Shown here piece by piece: positions 1-8,279 of a stretch of 11,119 nucleotides of DNA. The notes beneath the pieces are model-generated. The model worked only from the letters and a program-made list of their open reading frames with translations, had not been told where the DNA came from and did no database searches. The position numbers were made by a program, and so were the translations under genes. Position 1 is the stretch's first letter; the number at the start of each line of letters is the position of its first letter. The stretch comes from Desulfuromonadaceae bacterium (GTDB lineage: Bacteria; Desulfobacterota; Desulfuromonadia; Desulfuromonadales; Geopsychrobacteraceae): contig DAOWKG010000178.1 in the NCBI GenBank assembly GCA_030639985.1, forward strand, positions 1 to 11,119, given 5' to 3'.

Positions 1-1101
1 AGCTGCGGCACAACCAATTTTCCCGTGACCAAGGATAAAGACCAGATCATCCTCAGCCTGCTCGCCGATCAACTGCTCTAACTCCGTTAGCTGCTCGCGG
101 GTTCCAGCCATAACCACCAGAGCGGATGACGACAAAATCGTATCTTTCGACGGCACGCTAAATACACCGCGCTCCATGACCCCAATTACTGCGAGTCCGG
201 TTCGCTGACGAATTTCGGCCTGTTCCAGAGTCTGCCCCGCAAAGGGGGTGCAATTAACCGGAATCTCAGCAATTTTCAAGCGCCCAAAAGAATCAATAAT
301 ATGCGCCAGGGCCCCTTGGGTAGTCGCACGAATCCCCAGGTAACGACCAATAATCCGTGTCAACGACACGACCTTATTGGCTCCGGCCAGACGTATAAGC
401 TCAATATGTTCTGGATCGCTGGCAATTGCCGCAATCGGGGTTTTACAAATAGCTCGAATCGTCAAACAAAGATTAACATTCTGAGTATCACTGAGGTTAG
501 CAAAGATATAACGCGCCGAAGAAATCCGGAGCCGCTCGAGGAGTTTTCTATCACTCACCGAGCCGCATGCCACCCGGATCCCCTCTTCCTCCTCCAGACG
601 TAGCGATTCCTGGTAGTTTTCCGTTATGACAACAAATGGGATTGCGAGACTTTCAAGGTTGTGAATCAGCGCCCGGGAAGTTGGATTAATCCCGAAAATC
701 AAGACATGATCGGTGGTATCAGCAGGCAAAGCAAAGCCGGGTCGATATCGTAATCGTTGTTCAATCCAGGGGGCCAAAAACAGACTGACCAAGCCAAATG
801 GCAAAATGATGAGGAGAAATACCACCCCCGAAATTGTCACCAGAGCGGCAAATATGTAACCAAGATCGGTATGAAAAGTGATATCACCAAATCCAAGGGT
901 CGTCATGACCGTTATTGCCCAGTAAACACCGGCAATAAAGGAATATTCCCGCCCCTCAAGGTGAAACATCAGATAACGGAATAGTGTTGCATAGACCAGT
1001 ACCAACAGCACCAGAAAAAAACTGTAATACCACAGTATTTTGAGGTTTTGCTTGGCTCTACCACGCAAAAAATAGGCTAATTCCGCAGAAATTGTTTTCA
1101 T
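1..1101 (-). CDS. Two-TM potassium channel with tandem RCK (TrkA-N) domains, partial at C-terminus
   Basis: I translated this open frame by hand from the ATG at 1101; it stays open for 367 codons and leaves the window, so the C-terminus is missing. The start is preceded by AGGAA four bases upstream. It is an inner-membrane K+ channel subunit. Hydrophobic helix 1 spans about residues 22-45 and helix 2 about 81-110. Between them is a pore loop with the selectivity filter TLGFGD (68-73), the GFG form of the canonical GYG filter. A cytoplasmic RCK domain follows (about 131-265), then a TrkA-C-like domain (about 272-347) and the beginning of a second RCK domain (FILGHGKIG, 355-363). The first RCK has a degenerate nucleotide loop (FGINPTS), while the second keeps GxGxxG. 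Such channels are gated by nucleotide or ion binding to the RCK ring. It lies 93 bases downstream of the SAM-binding protein gene, same strand. The channel call is firm; the ligand is unknown. Confidence 0.9.
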   Translation of the reverse strand, partial: MKTISAELAYFLRGRAKQNLKILWYYSFFLVLLVLVYATLFRYLMFHLEGREYSFIAGVYWAITVMTTLGFGDITFHTDLGYIFAALVTISGVVFLLIILPFGLVSLFLAPWIEQRLRYRPGFALPADTTDHVLIFGINPTSRALIHNLESLAIPFVVITENYQESLRLEEEEGIRVACGSVSDRKLLERLRISSARYIFANLSDTQNVNLCLTIRAICKTPIAAIASDPEHIELIRLAGANKVVSLTRIIGRYLGIRATTQGALAHIIDSFGRLKIAEIPVNCTPFAGQTLEQAEIRQRTGLAVIGVMERGVFSVPSKDTILSSSALVVMAGTREQLTELEQLIGEQAEDDLVFILGHGKIGCAAA

Positions 1102-1194
1102 AGTTTCCTGTGATCGAAAAATTGACGCAAATAATTGGATAACGCTCAATGCATGGTAACGATAAAAACACTTATTGAATAGTTAAATTGTCAA

Positions 1195-1878
1195 TCAAGA
1201 GTCACGTTCAGCAAGCCAAATTGCGTGCAGATCGCCTTTTTTGCCATCTGCTCGAACTCGAACTTGCTTTACCGAATAGCCAACCTTTCGTAACCGCTCC
1301 ATAAAGTCACGGTCGGGCCCAGCAGACCACACCGCTAGAATCCCCCCTGGTCGCAATGCCGTGTATGCTTCAGTCAGACCATCAATACTGTAAAGCCAGT
1401 TATTTTTCTTCCGGGTTAATCCCTCTGGGCCATTATCGACATCGAGCAAAATGGCATCATAGCCCTGCCGTTCAGACCGTAAAACTTTGGCAACATCTCC
1501 TACCTTGACCGTGGTGCGCCTATCCAGAAGTGGATTGCCAGCATGTTCACCCAGAGCCCCTTCATTCCACTTAACCACTGCGGGCACCAGTTCGCCGACA
1601 ACAACTTCGGCAGTTTCGCCTAAATGGCAAAGCGCTGCCGCCAAAGTAAACCCCATCCCTAACCCACCGATCAACACTCGGGGCTGAGGACGATCAGCTA
1701 TTTTACTACAGGTCAACTTGGCCAGCGCATCTTCGGACTCATGTTCAATGGTATTCATAAGCTGACCACCACTGTTGATACTGATCGAAAAATGCTCCCC
1801 ACTCTGATAAAGACAAAGATCGCTTTCAGTTCCAGGTATTTGCGCAGTTTCAAGTAATTCCCACTGAGTCATTAGCAT
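1195..1878 (-). CDS. SpeE-like class I SAM-binding protein (putative methyltransferase, 'spermidine synthase-like')
   Basis: A 227-residue Rossmann-fold protein of the spermidine synthase/SAM methyltransferase superfamily. Motif I is LIGGLGMGFT (69-78), the acidic residue ending strand 2 is E96 in VVVGELVPA, and the strand 4 motif is ILLDVDNGPEG (143-153). Residues 168-187 give the usual post-motif helix and strand (LRPGGILAVWSA). The protein is shorter than true spermidine synthases (about 280-300 residues) and lacks most of their N-terminal beta domain; the usual polyamine-site motif is replaced by LDVDNGPEG. I therefore expect a methyltransferase-like or unknown activity, not aminopropyl transfer. 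Two starts are possible: ATG at 1878 and, two codons in, ATG at 1872; a GTGAG sits six bases before the latter. Divergent from purB. The fold is certain, the substrate is not known. Confidence 0.8.
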   Translation of the reverse strand: MLMTQWELLETAQIPGTESDLCLYQSGEHFSISINSGGQLMNTIEHESEDALAKLTCSKIADRPQPRVLIGGLGMGFTLAAALCHLGETAEVVVGELVPAVVKWNEGALGEHAGNPLLDRRTTVKVGDVAKVLRSERQGYDAILLDVDNGPEGLTRKKNNWLYSIDGLTEAYTALRPGGILAVWSAGPDRDFMERLRKVGYSVKQVRVRADGKKGDLHAIWLAERDS

Positions 1879-1895
1879 CTCACATTCTCAAATTG

Positions 1896-1909
1896 GGGGT
1901 AAACACCCC
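1896..1909. other. Short hairpin in the divergent gap
   Basis: GGGGT, loop AAAC, ACCCC: a 5-bp GC-rich stem 18 bases upstream of the SAM-binding protein start. It would lie in that gene's 5' leader if transcription starts farther upstream. No U-run follows, so it is not a terminator. It may affect translation, but this is speculative. Confidence 0.3.
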
Positions 1910-1934
1910 GCAAAGTAATAAAAAGGATAAATGG

Positions 1935-1963
1935 TTGCGATGAGGTTCAGCCACAGTTATAGT
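1935..1963 (+). promoter_or_regulatory. Candidate sigma70 promoter of purB
   Basis: TTGCGA (1935-1940), a 17-base spacer, then TATAGT (1958-1963), which matches the -10 consensus at five of six positions. The predicted start near 1970 leaves a leader of about 29 bases before the ATG at 1999, with AAGGAG at 1985-1990. I see no clear PurR-like palindrome. Confidence 0.55.
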
Positions 1964-1986
1964 GCCGCTTCTATCACTACCAATAA

Positions 1987-3354
<1,368 letters not shown>

Positions 3355-3369
3355 TACGGTAATAACCTT

Positions 3370-3408
3370 GAGACTGTCCCCAGATTCATAGGGGACAGTC
3401 TCCGTTTT
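3370..3408 (+). terminator. Perfect 12-bp hairpin after purB, likely terminator
   Basis: GAGACTGTCCCC (3370-3381), nine-base loop, GGGGACAGTCTC (3391-3402), followed by CGTTTT. It starts 16 bases after the purB stop and ends just before the convergent small gene's stop, so it could stop purB transcription. The U-run is only four bases. The perfect arms also resemble dispersed TGTCCCC-type repeats (see findings). Confidence 0.7.
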
Positions 3409-3414
3409 ACTGGC

Positions 3415-3606
3415 TCAAATCGTTATACAATCTTTGTAGTTTTTATACACTTTTTTTATCTCGTCGCTCATTCCAGAAAAACATTCAACTTGCTTTTCAG
3501 TTAATTCGTCCCAACTGTAATATTTGCTGCCAGAATCACTGATTACACTGACAAAAACACCTGACACTATTTCTACTGACTCTCTAGCATTAATTTTAAT
3601 CATCAT
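3415..3606 (-). CDS. Small hypothetical protein (63 residues)
   Basis: I place the start at the ATG at 3606 (an ATG-ATG pair), because GGAG lies nine bases upstream; a longer frame opening at 3660 has no ribosome site and begins with AT-rich leader-like codons. The protein is small and soluble. It begins MMIKINARESVEIV, has a beta-rich first half (VSGVFVSVISDSGSKYYSW), then a charged helical stretch (DELTEKQVECFSGMSDEIKKVYKNYKD). There is no signal peptide or membrane segment, and I recognise no family. The lengthwise pattern of beta strands then a helix, with a clean ribosome site, makes it a probable real gene. It sits convergent with purB and 92 bases downstream of pyk on the same strand. 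It is AT-rich compared with its neighbours. Confidence 0.6.
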   Translation of the reverse strand: MMIKINARESVEIVSGVFVSVISDSGSKYYSWDELTEKQVECFSGMSDEIKKVYKNYKDCITI

Positions 3607-3698
3607 AGTTTTTACTCTCCAATTAATTACAAATTCAAACAAACATATCAAACTAAACAACCTGAGTTATCACAAATCAGTTCGACACTACAAAGATA

Positions 3699-5132
3699 TC
3701 AAATCCAATTATCTAACCGGTGAATTTTCAAAAGATTTGTCGTTCCCGGTGCTGGAACCGGGCTACCAAGGGTTATAATAACCACATCCCCGGGCTTGAA
3801 CAAGCCCCGTTTAAGAACAGCTGCTTCGACCGACAAAATTTGTGCTTCGGTACCACCCTGAATATCAACCAGCATTGAATATATCCCCCGATAAAGGGCA
3901 AGTTGACGTTGCACCTGTTGACTTGGAGTGACAGCAATAATCGGCAATAATGGCTGATGTCTGGCTGCCAGAATGGCAGTGGTTCCAGTTTTTGTAAAAG
4001 CAAGGATTGCAGCAGCACCAACGTTTTCAGCCACCTGGCAAGCAGCCTGGCCAATTATATCTGCAGTACCTTGTGGCAATGCCGCCGTAGATGAAAAAAT
4101 TTGTCGTCGGGCCTTAAGTTCCGGTTCACCCTCAACATCCCGAGCGACCCGATCCATCACTTGAACCGCTTCAATCGGATAAAGACCAGCTGCCGTCTCC
4201 CCAGAAAGCATCACCGCATCGGTGCCATCAAGAATGGCATTGGCAACATCAGAAGTTTCTGCTCTAGTCGGGCGCGGATTGGCAATCATACTTTCCAACA
4301 TCTGAGTAGCAGTAATCACCGGCTTTCCCTGCTGATTACAAGCATGAATAATCCGCTTCTGAATTAGTGGTACCTGTTCTGATGGCACCTCCACCCCCAA
4401 ATCACCACGGGCAACCATTACCCCGTCAGTAGCAGCCAGAATTGCCGTAAAATTATCAACCGCCTCCGGCTTTTCAATCTTTGCAATTACCTTGATTTCC
4501 GATTTTCGTTCCACCAATAGCTGCTTCAGGTGATTAACTTCATCAGCAGTACGAACAAAAGAAAGGGCAATCCAATCGACCCGATGTTTAACCATGAACT
4601 CGAGATCGGTAAAATCTTTCGCCGTCATCGCCGGAGCAGAAACATTTACCCCGGGCAAATTAATCCCCTTGCGATCTTTGAGCAAGCCACCGACTTTGAC
4701 CAGGCAATACACCTGTCCTGCTTCAATCCGCACAACTTCCAATTCCAATTGACCATCATCAAGCAAAATTTGACTACCGGGAATAACATCTTGTGGAAGA
4801 GCAGAATAGGTGGTCGGGATCAGCCCATCCCCCCCTTCTACGTCGGCAGTGGTAATTACAACTTCTCGTCCAACCTCCAGGAGTTGACTACCATTACGCA
4901 TCAAACCGGTGCGAATCTTAGGCCCCTGCAAATCACCAAGGATGGCGATTGTCTTGTTGCATTCATCAGCCAGTTCCCTGATCTGCTCAATCCAAAGTGC
5001 TTTTTGTTCAAGATCACCATGGGAAAAATTCAATCTAAAAACATCAACTCCCGCTTTAATCAAACTTGTCAACTGGTTCCGCTCAGCACAGGAAGGACCA
5101 ACAGTAGCTACAATTTTTATCCGACGCATCAT
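3699..5132 (-). CDS. pyk: Pyruvate kinase
   Basis: A 477-residue cytosolic glycolytic enzyme that converts phosphoenolpyruvate and ADP to pyruvate and ATP. It starts MMRRIKIVATVGPS, with R33-N35-S37 of the RLNFSHG nucleotide/K+ site. The domain that closes over the active site (about 72-168) follows. The family signature VIAKIEKPEAV holds catalytic K218 and the metal ligand E220; D244 is in ARGDLGVE, and TATQMLESM (274-282) lines the substrate pocket. The C-terminal allosteric domain begins near 345 and ends with GSPVPAPGTTN. An ATG at 5144 gives four more residues, but GGAG falls inside that extension, six bases before the ATG at 5132, so I choose the latter (5129 is also possible). Full family length, no missing key residue. 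No clear terminator follows the stop. Confidence 0.97.
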   Translation of the reverse strand: MMRRIKIVATVGPSCAERNQLTSLIKAGVDVFRLNFSHGDLEQKALWIEQIRELADECNKTIAILGDLQGPKIRTGLMRNGSQLLEVGREVVITTADVEGGDGLIPTTYSALPQDVIPGSQILLDDGQLELEVVRIEAGQVYCLVKVGGLLKDRKGINLPGVNVSAPAMTAKDFTDLEFMVKHRVDWIALSFVRTADEVNHLKQLLVERKSEIKVIAKIEKPEAVDNFTAILAATDGVMVARGDLGVEVPSEQVPLIQKRIIHACNQQGKPVITATQMLESMIANPRPTRAETSDVANAILDGTDAVMLSGETAAGLYPIEAVQVMDRVARDVEGEPELKARRQIFSSTAALPQGTADIIGQAACQVAENVGAAAILAFTKTGTTAILAARHQPLLPIIAVTPSQQVQRQLALYRGIYSMLVDIQGGTEAQILSVEAAVLKRGLFKPGDVVIITLGSPVPAPGTTNLLKIHRLDNWI

Positions 5133-5179
5133 AATGCTCTCCATAAAAGGGTAATCAGGTTAGCTACCGACTCGCAACT

Positions 5180-5209
5180 ATTGTACAAACTGACATTGAC
5201 AAGTGACTA
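5180..5209 (-). promoter_or_regulatory. Candidate promoter of pyk
   Basis: On the minus strand, TAGTCA (5209-5204), an 18-base spacer, then TACAAT (5185-5180), which is five of six to the -10 consensus. The predicted start is near 5173, about 40 bases before the chosen ATG. The -35 is weak. Confidence 0.4.
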
Positions 5210-5245
5210 ACGGAATATAGTACTACAAAAATATATTAAATTTAC

Positions 5246-5274
5246 TTGTAACTAACGACATTTTCTAGTCTAAT
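5246..5274 (+). promoter_or_regulatory. Candidate promoter of the DUF4388/PilT-like operon
   Basis: TTGTAA (5246-5251), 17-base spacer, TCTAAT (5269-5274; five of six to the -10 consensus). The predicted start is near 5281, giving a 75-base leader before the ATG at 5356. It is back-to-back with the pyk promoter candidate. Confidence 0.4.
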
Positions 5275-5281
5275 CTACCTT

Positions 5282-5329
5282 AGCTCATACTCACAATCAT
5301 TTTTTGTCGCTACGGCAACAGCGTGAGCT
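5282..5329 (+). other. Possible structured leader of the DUF4388/PilT-like operon
   Basis: AGCTCA (5282-5287) pairs with TGAGCT (5324-5329). Inside, TTGTC can pair with GGCAA around a five-base loop (one G-U pair), or CGCT with AGCG. The outer stem begins right at the predicted transcription start. I match it to no known riboswitch class; the conserved core of the cyclic-di-GMP class I switch is not visible. Confidence 0.25.
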
Positions 5330-5355
5330 CAAATGAGAAAATGAAAGGATAACAA

Positions 5356-7173
5356 ATGCCATTAACTGGCGAGCTAGAACACCTACCAATTGTAGATGTT
5401 ATTCAACTGATTCATTCTACCCGTAAATCTGGGACCCTGAACGTATATAGTCATAATGGTGAAGGGCAATTAGTATTTAACAACGGTTATATCATTGGTG
5501 CAACCCATTCCAGTGAAAAAATAAAAGTCGGCCAAATCCTGTTGGCAAACCAAGCCATTAGTCAACAATGTCTTGATAAAGCCCTTGAAATTCAGGAGAT
5601 ATCGGGCGAAAACCGTAAACCAGTTATTGCTATTTTACTTGATAACTGCGGCGTATCTAAAGAGGCTGCGTTTAAAGCTCTCGAAACATTGATTGAAATG
5701 ACAGTCGTTGAAATGATCTCCTGGGTCAAAGGGGTATTCACTCTAGATGTCAATGAGGTCAATGTCTCTGACGACTACCGTTATCTCCCGGAACAACTGC
5801 AGGCCATCTCCCTTGATACCCAGATGGTATTATTGGATGCCCTGCGAATTTATGATGAAAAAGTACATTCTGGGGAAATCCAAATTTCCGATGAGCCACT
5901 GCAAGAAAATCCGCTAGAACAATTTGAAAAAATTGCTGCGCCGGAACCTGAAACCACTGCAGACGGAATTGAAGTTTCTGAAGATTTGCTTGGTTTGGCT
6001 GATCTCGACAAGGTCGAACGAAAAAAACCTTATGTTTTTAAAGTGCTGGAAGTTTTTGATCCCGCCGATATTCATCGGCAGGTAATCGATAAAGCCATCC
6101 CCCATATCAAGGAGATGGAAAAAGAAAAGCTGGTAAACTTTTTGTCGGGCATTTCATCCCTCCCCCGCGCTGAAGACAATTCTCCCCTCATGGCAGTAGC
6201 AAAATCTCAAGCAGTTATCATCTTTACTGGTGACGAATTTCTACAACACGCGATCATGACCGTTTGTAAAAAAGAGGGGATCCTGGTTTTTGCTACCGCT
6301 GACCGTGATAATCTCGACAACCTGATTAACCAGGCACGACTTAAGCAGATTGAACCCATCCTGATTTTCGGTCAACCGCTGGCAAATAACGAGGTTTTCA
6401 GCCAAGCTCAGCTGGTCGATATTCGGGCGCAAAAAATAACCCAATATCCGCAAATCGCAATTATTCAACTGGCTTATCCAGTTGAATATAATTTTTCACT
6501 ACAAGCGTTAAATGATGGTTGCCGGGTGGTTTTCCCACTCCCCGATTTTTCCGCCGGCAATGAAAATTTTGCTACCCTAATGATCGAGTTTTTCAATACC
6601 TTCCAGACCTACATCTGCAATTGCTTCAATGATGAGCAAAGGCTGCAGTTTATAAAATTACGGAATAGTTTAGCGGCGTTACGACTGCTGAATAAAGCTT
6701 CCGACATATCGGTGTTGGTTTTACAATTTGCCAGCGAATTATTTGAACGAACCTTGACTCTAATTGTCGATAAATCTGATTTAATTGCGGAACGCAGTGC
6801 TGGTATCATCGCCAATAAGGATAACGGCATCGCCGCACCGATGAAGTTTCGCATCCCGATATTGTCAAATTCAATCCTGCGTGAAGTCATCGATTCAAAA
6901 AAATTATTTTTCGGCACCAGAGAAGACAGTAATATTACAGAACTACTCTATCCAGAAATAGGCTCCCCGACCGACGGAACCTTTTTGCTTCTCCCCCTTA
7001 TAAGTAATGACAAGGTCATCACCATTACCTATGCCGATTTTGGTGATTTTAAAGCTACTAAAATTCCCACCGATTATTTAGAATTTTTTACTAATCAAGC
7101 CGGTGTAGTCATGGAAAATGCCCTATTGCGTAAACTACATAACAGTTCCAAGCAACCAAAAGAAATTTCTTAG
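5356..7173 (+). CDS. DUF4388 (PATAN-type) regulator with degenerate receiver and GAF-like domains
   Basis: A 605-residue cytosolic protein with no membrane segment. Residues 1 to about 145 match the DUF4388/PATAN family: LTGELEHLPIVDVIQLIHSTRKSGTL, then GQLVFNNGYIIGA and VGQILL. An acidic linker follows (about 175-225). Residues 284-420 alternate strands and helices like a CheY receiver (IIFTGDEF, then EPILIFGQP, then IAIIQLA). The first acidic pair is kept (D293, E294), but no Asp ends the third strand near 338, so phosphorylation is unlikely. Residues about 430-595 look like a GAF sensor (FRIPILSNSILREVI, LLLPLISNDKVITITYADF, TNQAGVVMENALL). The ATG has AGGA seven bases upstream. The gene is first in a tight operon with a PilT-like ATPase, so I infer it controls that motor. 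The ligand is unknown. The DUF4388 call is firm; the other domains are read from pattern. Confidence 0.8.
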   Translation: MPLTGELEHLPIVDVIQLIHSTRKSGTLNVYSHNGEGQLVFNNGYIIGATHSSEKIKVGQILLANQAISQQCLDKALEIQEISGENRKPVIAILLDNCGVSKEAAFKALETLIEMTVVEMISWVKGVFTLDVNEVNVSDDYRYLPEQLQAISLDTQMVLLDALRIYDEKVHSGEIQISDEPLQENPLEQFEKIAAPEPETTADGIEVSEDLLGLADLDKVERKKPYVFKVLEVFDPADIHRQVIDKAIPHIKEMEKEKLVNFLSGISSLPRAEDNSPLMAVAKSQAVIIFTGDEFLQHAIMTVCKKEGILVFATADRDNLDNLINQARLKQIEPILIFGQPLANNEVFSQAQLVDIRAQKITQYPQIAIIQLAYPVEYNFSLQALNDGCRVVFPLPDFSAGNENFATLMIEFFNTFQTYICNCFNDEQRLQFIKLRNSLAALRLLNKASDISVLVLQFASELFERTLTLIVDKSDLIAERSAGIIANKDNGIAAPMKFRIPILSNSILREVIDSKKLFFGTREDSNITELLYPEIGSPTDGTFLLLPLISNDKVITITYADFGDFKATKIPTDYLEFFTNQAGVVMENALLRKLHNSSKQPKEIS

Positions 7174-7182
7174 GATAATTAT

Positions 7183-8253
7183 ATGGATACAAAAACACTC
7201 ACTCAAATTCTGGAAATTGCTTTTGCCAAGCGAGTTTCAGATATCCATTTTGAAGTTGATAATCCCCCATTTTTTCGGGCTCATGGGCAGCTGTTACGCT
7301 CAAAGTTGGCCAAGCTGACACCCGCAGATACAGAATTTATTGCTGCGGCAATCATGAAAAATAATCACCGTGATCTACCGCAAGATTTCACCGAATTTGA
7401 TGCTTCCTATTCGTTGGAAAACAGTGGTCGCTTCCGGGTCAGTATTTTTAAACAACGCGGCAACATTGGTATTGTCATGCGGGTAATTCCACCCGAAATT
7501 GGCAACTTTAATGATCTTAAATTGCCGGCGGTATTAGCAGAAATAGTCAAAGCACCAAATGGGTTAATCTTGGTTACCGGTCCGACGGGCAACGGCAAAT
7601 CGACCACCCTTGCGGCGATGATCAATTATATCAATGAACATTTTGCCTATAATATTATCACCATTGAGGATCCGATCGAATTTCTATTTTCATCTGTAAA
7701 AAGCTGCATTATTCAGCGGGAAGTTAAAATCGATACCACTGACTTTTGTTCAGCCTTAAAAGCATCTTTAAGAATGGATCCAGATGTGATCATGGTTGGA
7801 GAATTGCGGGATTTAGAAACTATTGATGCCTGCATCAAAGCTTCCGAAACCGGCCATTTAGTCTTTTCAACCCTACATACTCAAAATACTGCGACCACCA
7901 TCAATCGCATCATCGGTCACTTCCCCCCCGACTCGCAGGAGATCATGCGCCATCGTCTGGCAGATATCCTGGTAGCAACGATTTCTTTACGACTGGTCGA
8001 AGATAAAAAAGGTGAAAATCTGGTTCCAGTAGTTGAAATCATGCGTACCACCACCACCATTCAAGCGTGTATCAGGGATGGCAATCTTGATGATATTGAA
8101 GGCCATATTGAAAAAGGGACGGCTCAGTACCAGATGCAATCAATGGATCAACACCTGATTCAGCTCTGCAATCAGGATGTAATATCCATGAAAGAAGCCA
8201 AGCGGATTTCAAATTCGATGGATCTGGAACGCAAACTTACATTTACTCAATAA
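7183..8253 (+). CDS. PilT/PilU-family type IV pilus retraction-type ATPase
   Basis: A 356-residue hexameric motor ATPase of the type II/IV secretion family. The N-terminal domain has VSDIHFEVDNPPFFRAHG (18-35), like PilT's ASDLHL segment. GPTGNGKST (133-141, K139) is the Walker A; the family usually has Ser where N137 stands. The Asp box is EDPIEF (162-167), Walker B is DPDVIMVGE (199-207) with catalytic E207, and the His box is ETGHLVFSTLHT (222-233). All catalytic parts are present, so it should hydrolyse ATP at the inner-membrane base of a pilus. The PilT retraction motif AIRNLIRE is replaced by TTIQACIRD near 291-299, so I regard it as a PilT paralogue or PilU-like, and give no symbol. 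It starts nine bases after the upstream stop; the AGGA ribosome site overlaps that stop, suggesting coupled translation. Pilin and assembly genes are not in the window. Confidence 0.92.
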   Translation: MDTKTLTQILEIAFAKRVSDIHFEVDNPPFFRAHGQLLRSKLAKLTPADTEFIAAAIMKNNHRDLPQDFTEFDASYSLENSGRFRVSIFKQRGNIGIVMRVIPPEIGNFNDLKLPAVLAEIVKAPNGLILVTGPTGNGKSTTLAAMINYINEHFAYNIITIEDPIEFLFSSVKSCIIQREVKIDTTDFCSALKASLRMDPDVIMVGELRDLETIDACIKASETGHLVFSTLHTQNTATTINRIIGHFPPDSQEIMRHRLADILVATISLRLVEDKKGENLVPVVEIMRTTTTIQACIRDGNLDDIEGHIEKGTAQYQMQSMDQHLIQLCNQDVISMKEAKRISNSMDLERKLTFTQ

Positions 8254-8279
8254 ACAGCATTGAAACTCAGGAGAAAAAA

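Noticed and set aside
301..984. Plus-strand open frames of 75-100 codons
   Set aside because: They are antisense to the K+ channel gene, whose filter and RCK motifs are clear.
4530..5210. A 226-codon open frame on the plus strand across pyk
   Set aside because: It lies antisense to an unmistakable pyruvate kinase, has no ribosome site, and its translation shows no recognisable domain.
5196..5221. TTGACA and TATAGT on the plus strand as a promoter
   Set aside because: The spacer is only 14 bases, too short for sigma70; the pair at 5246-5274 fits better.
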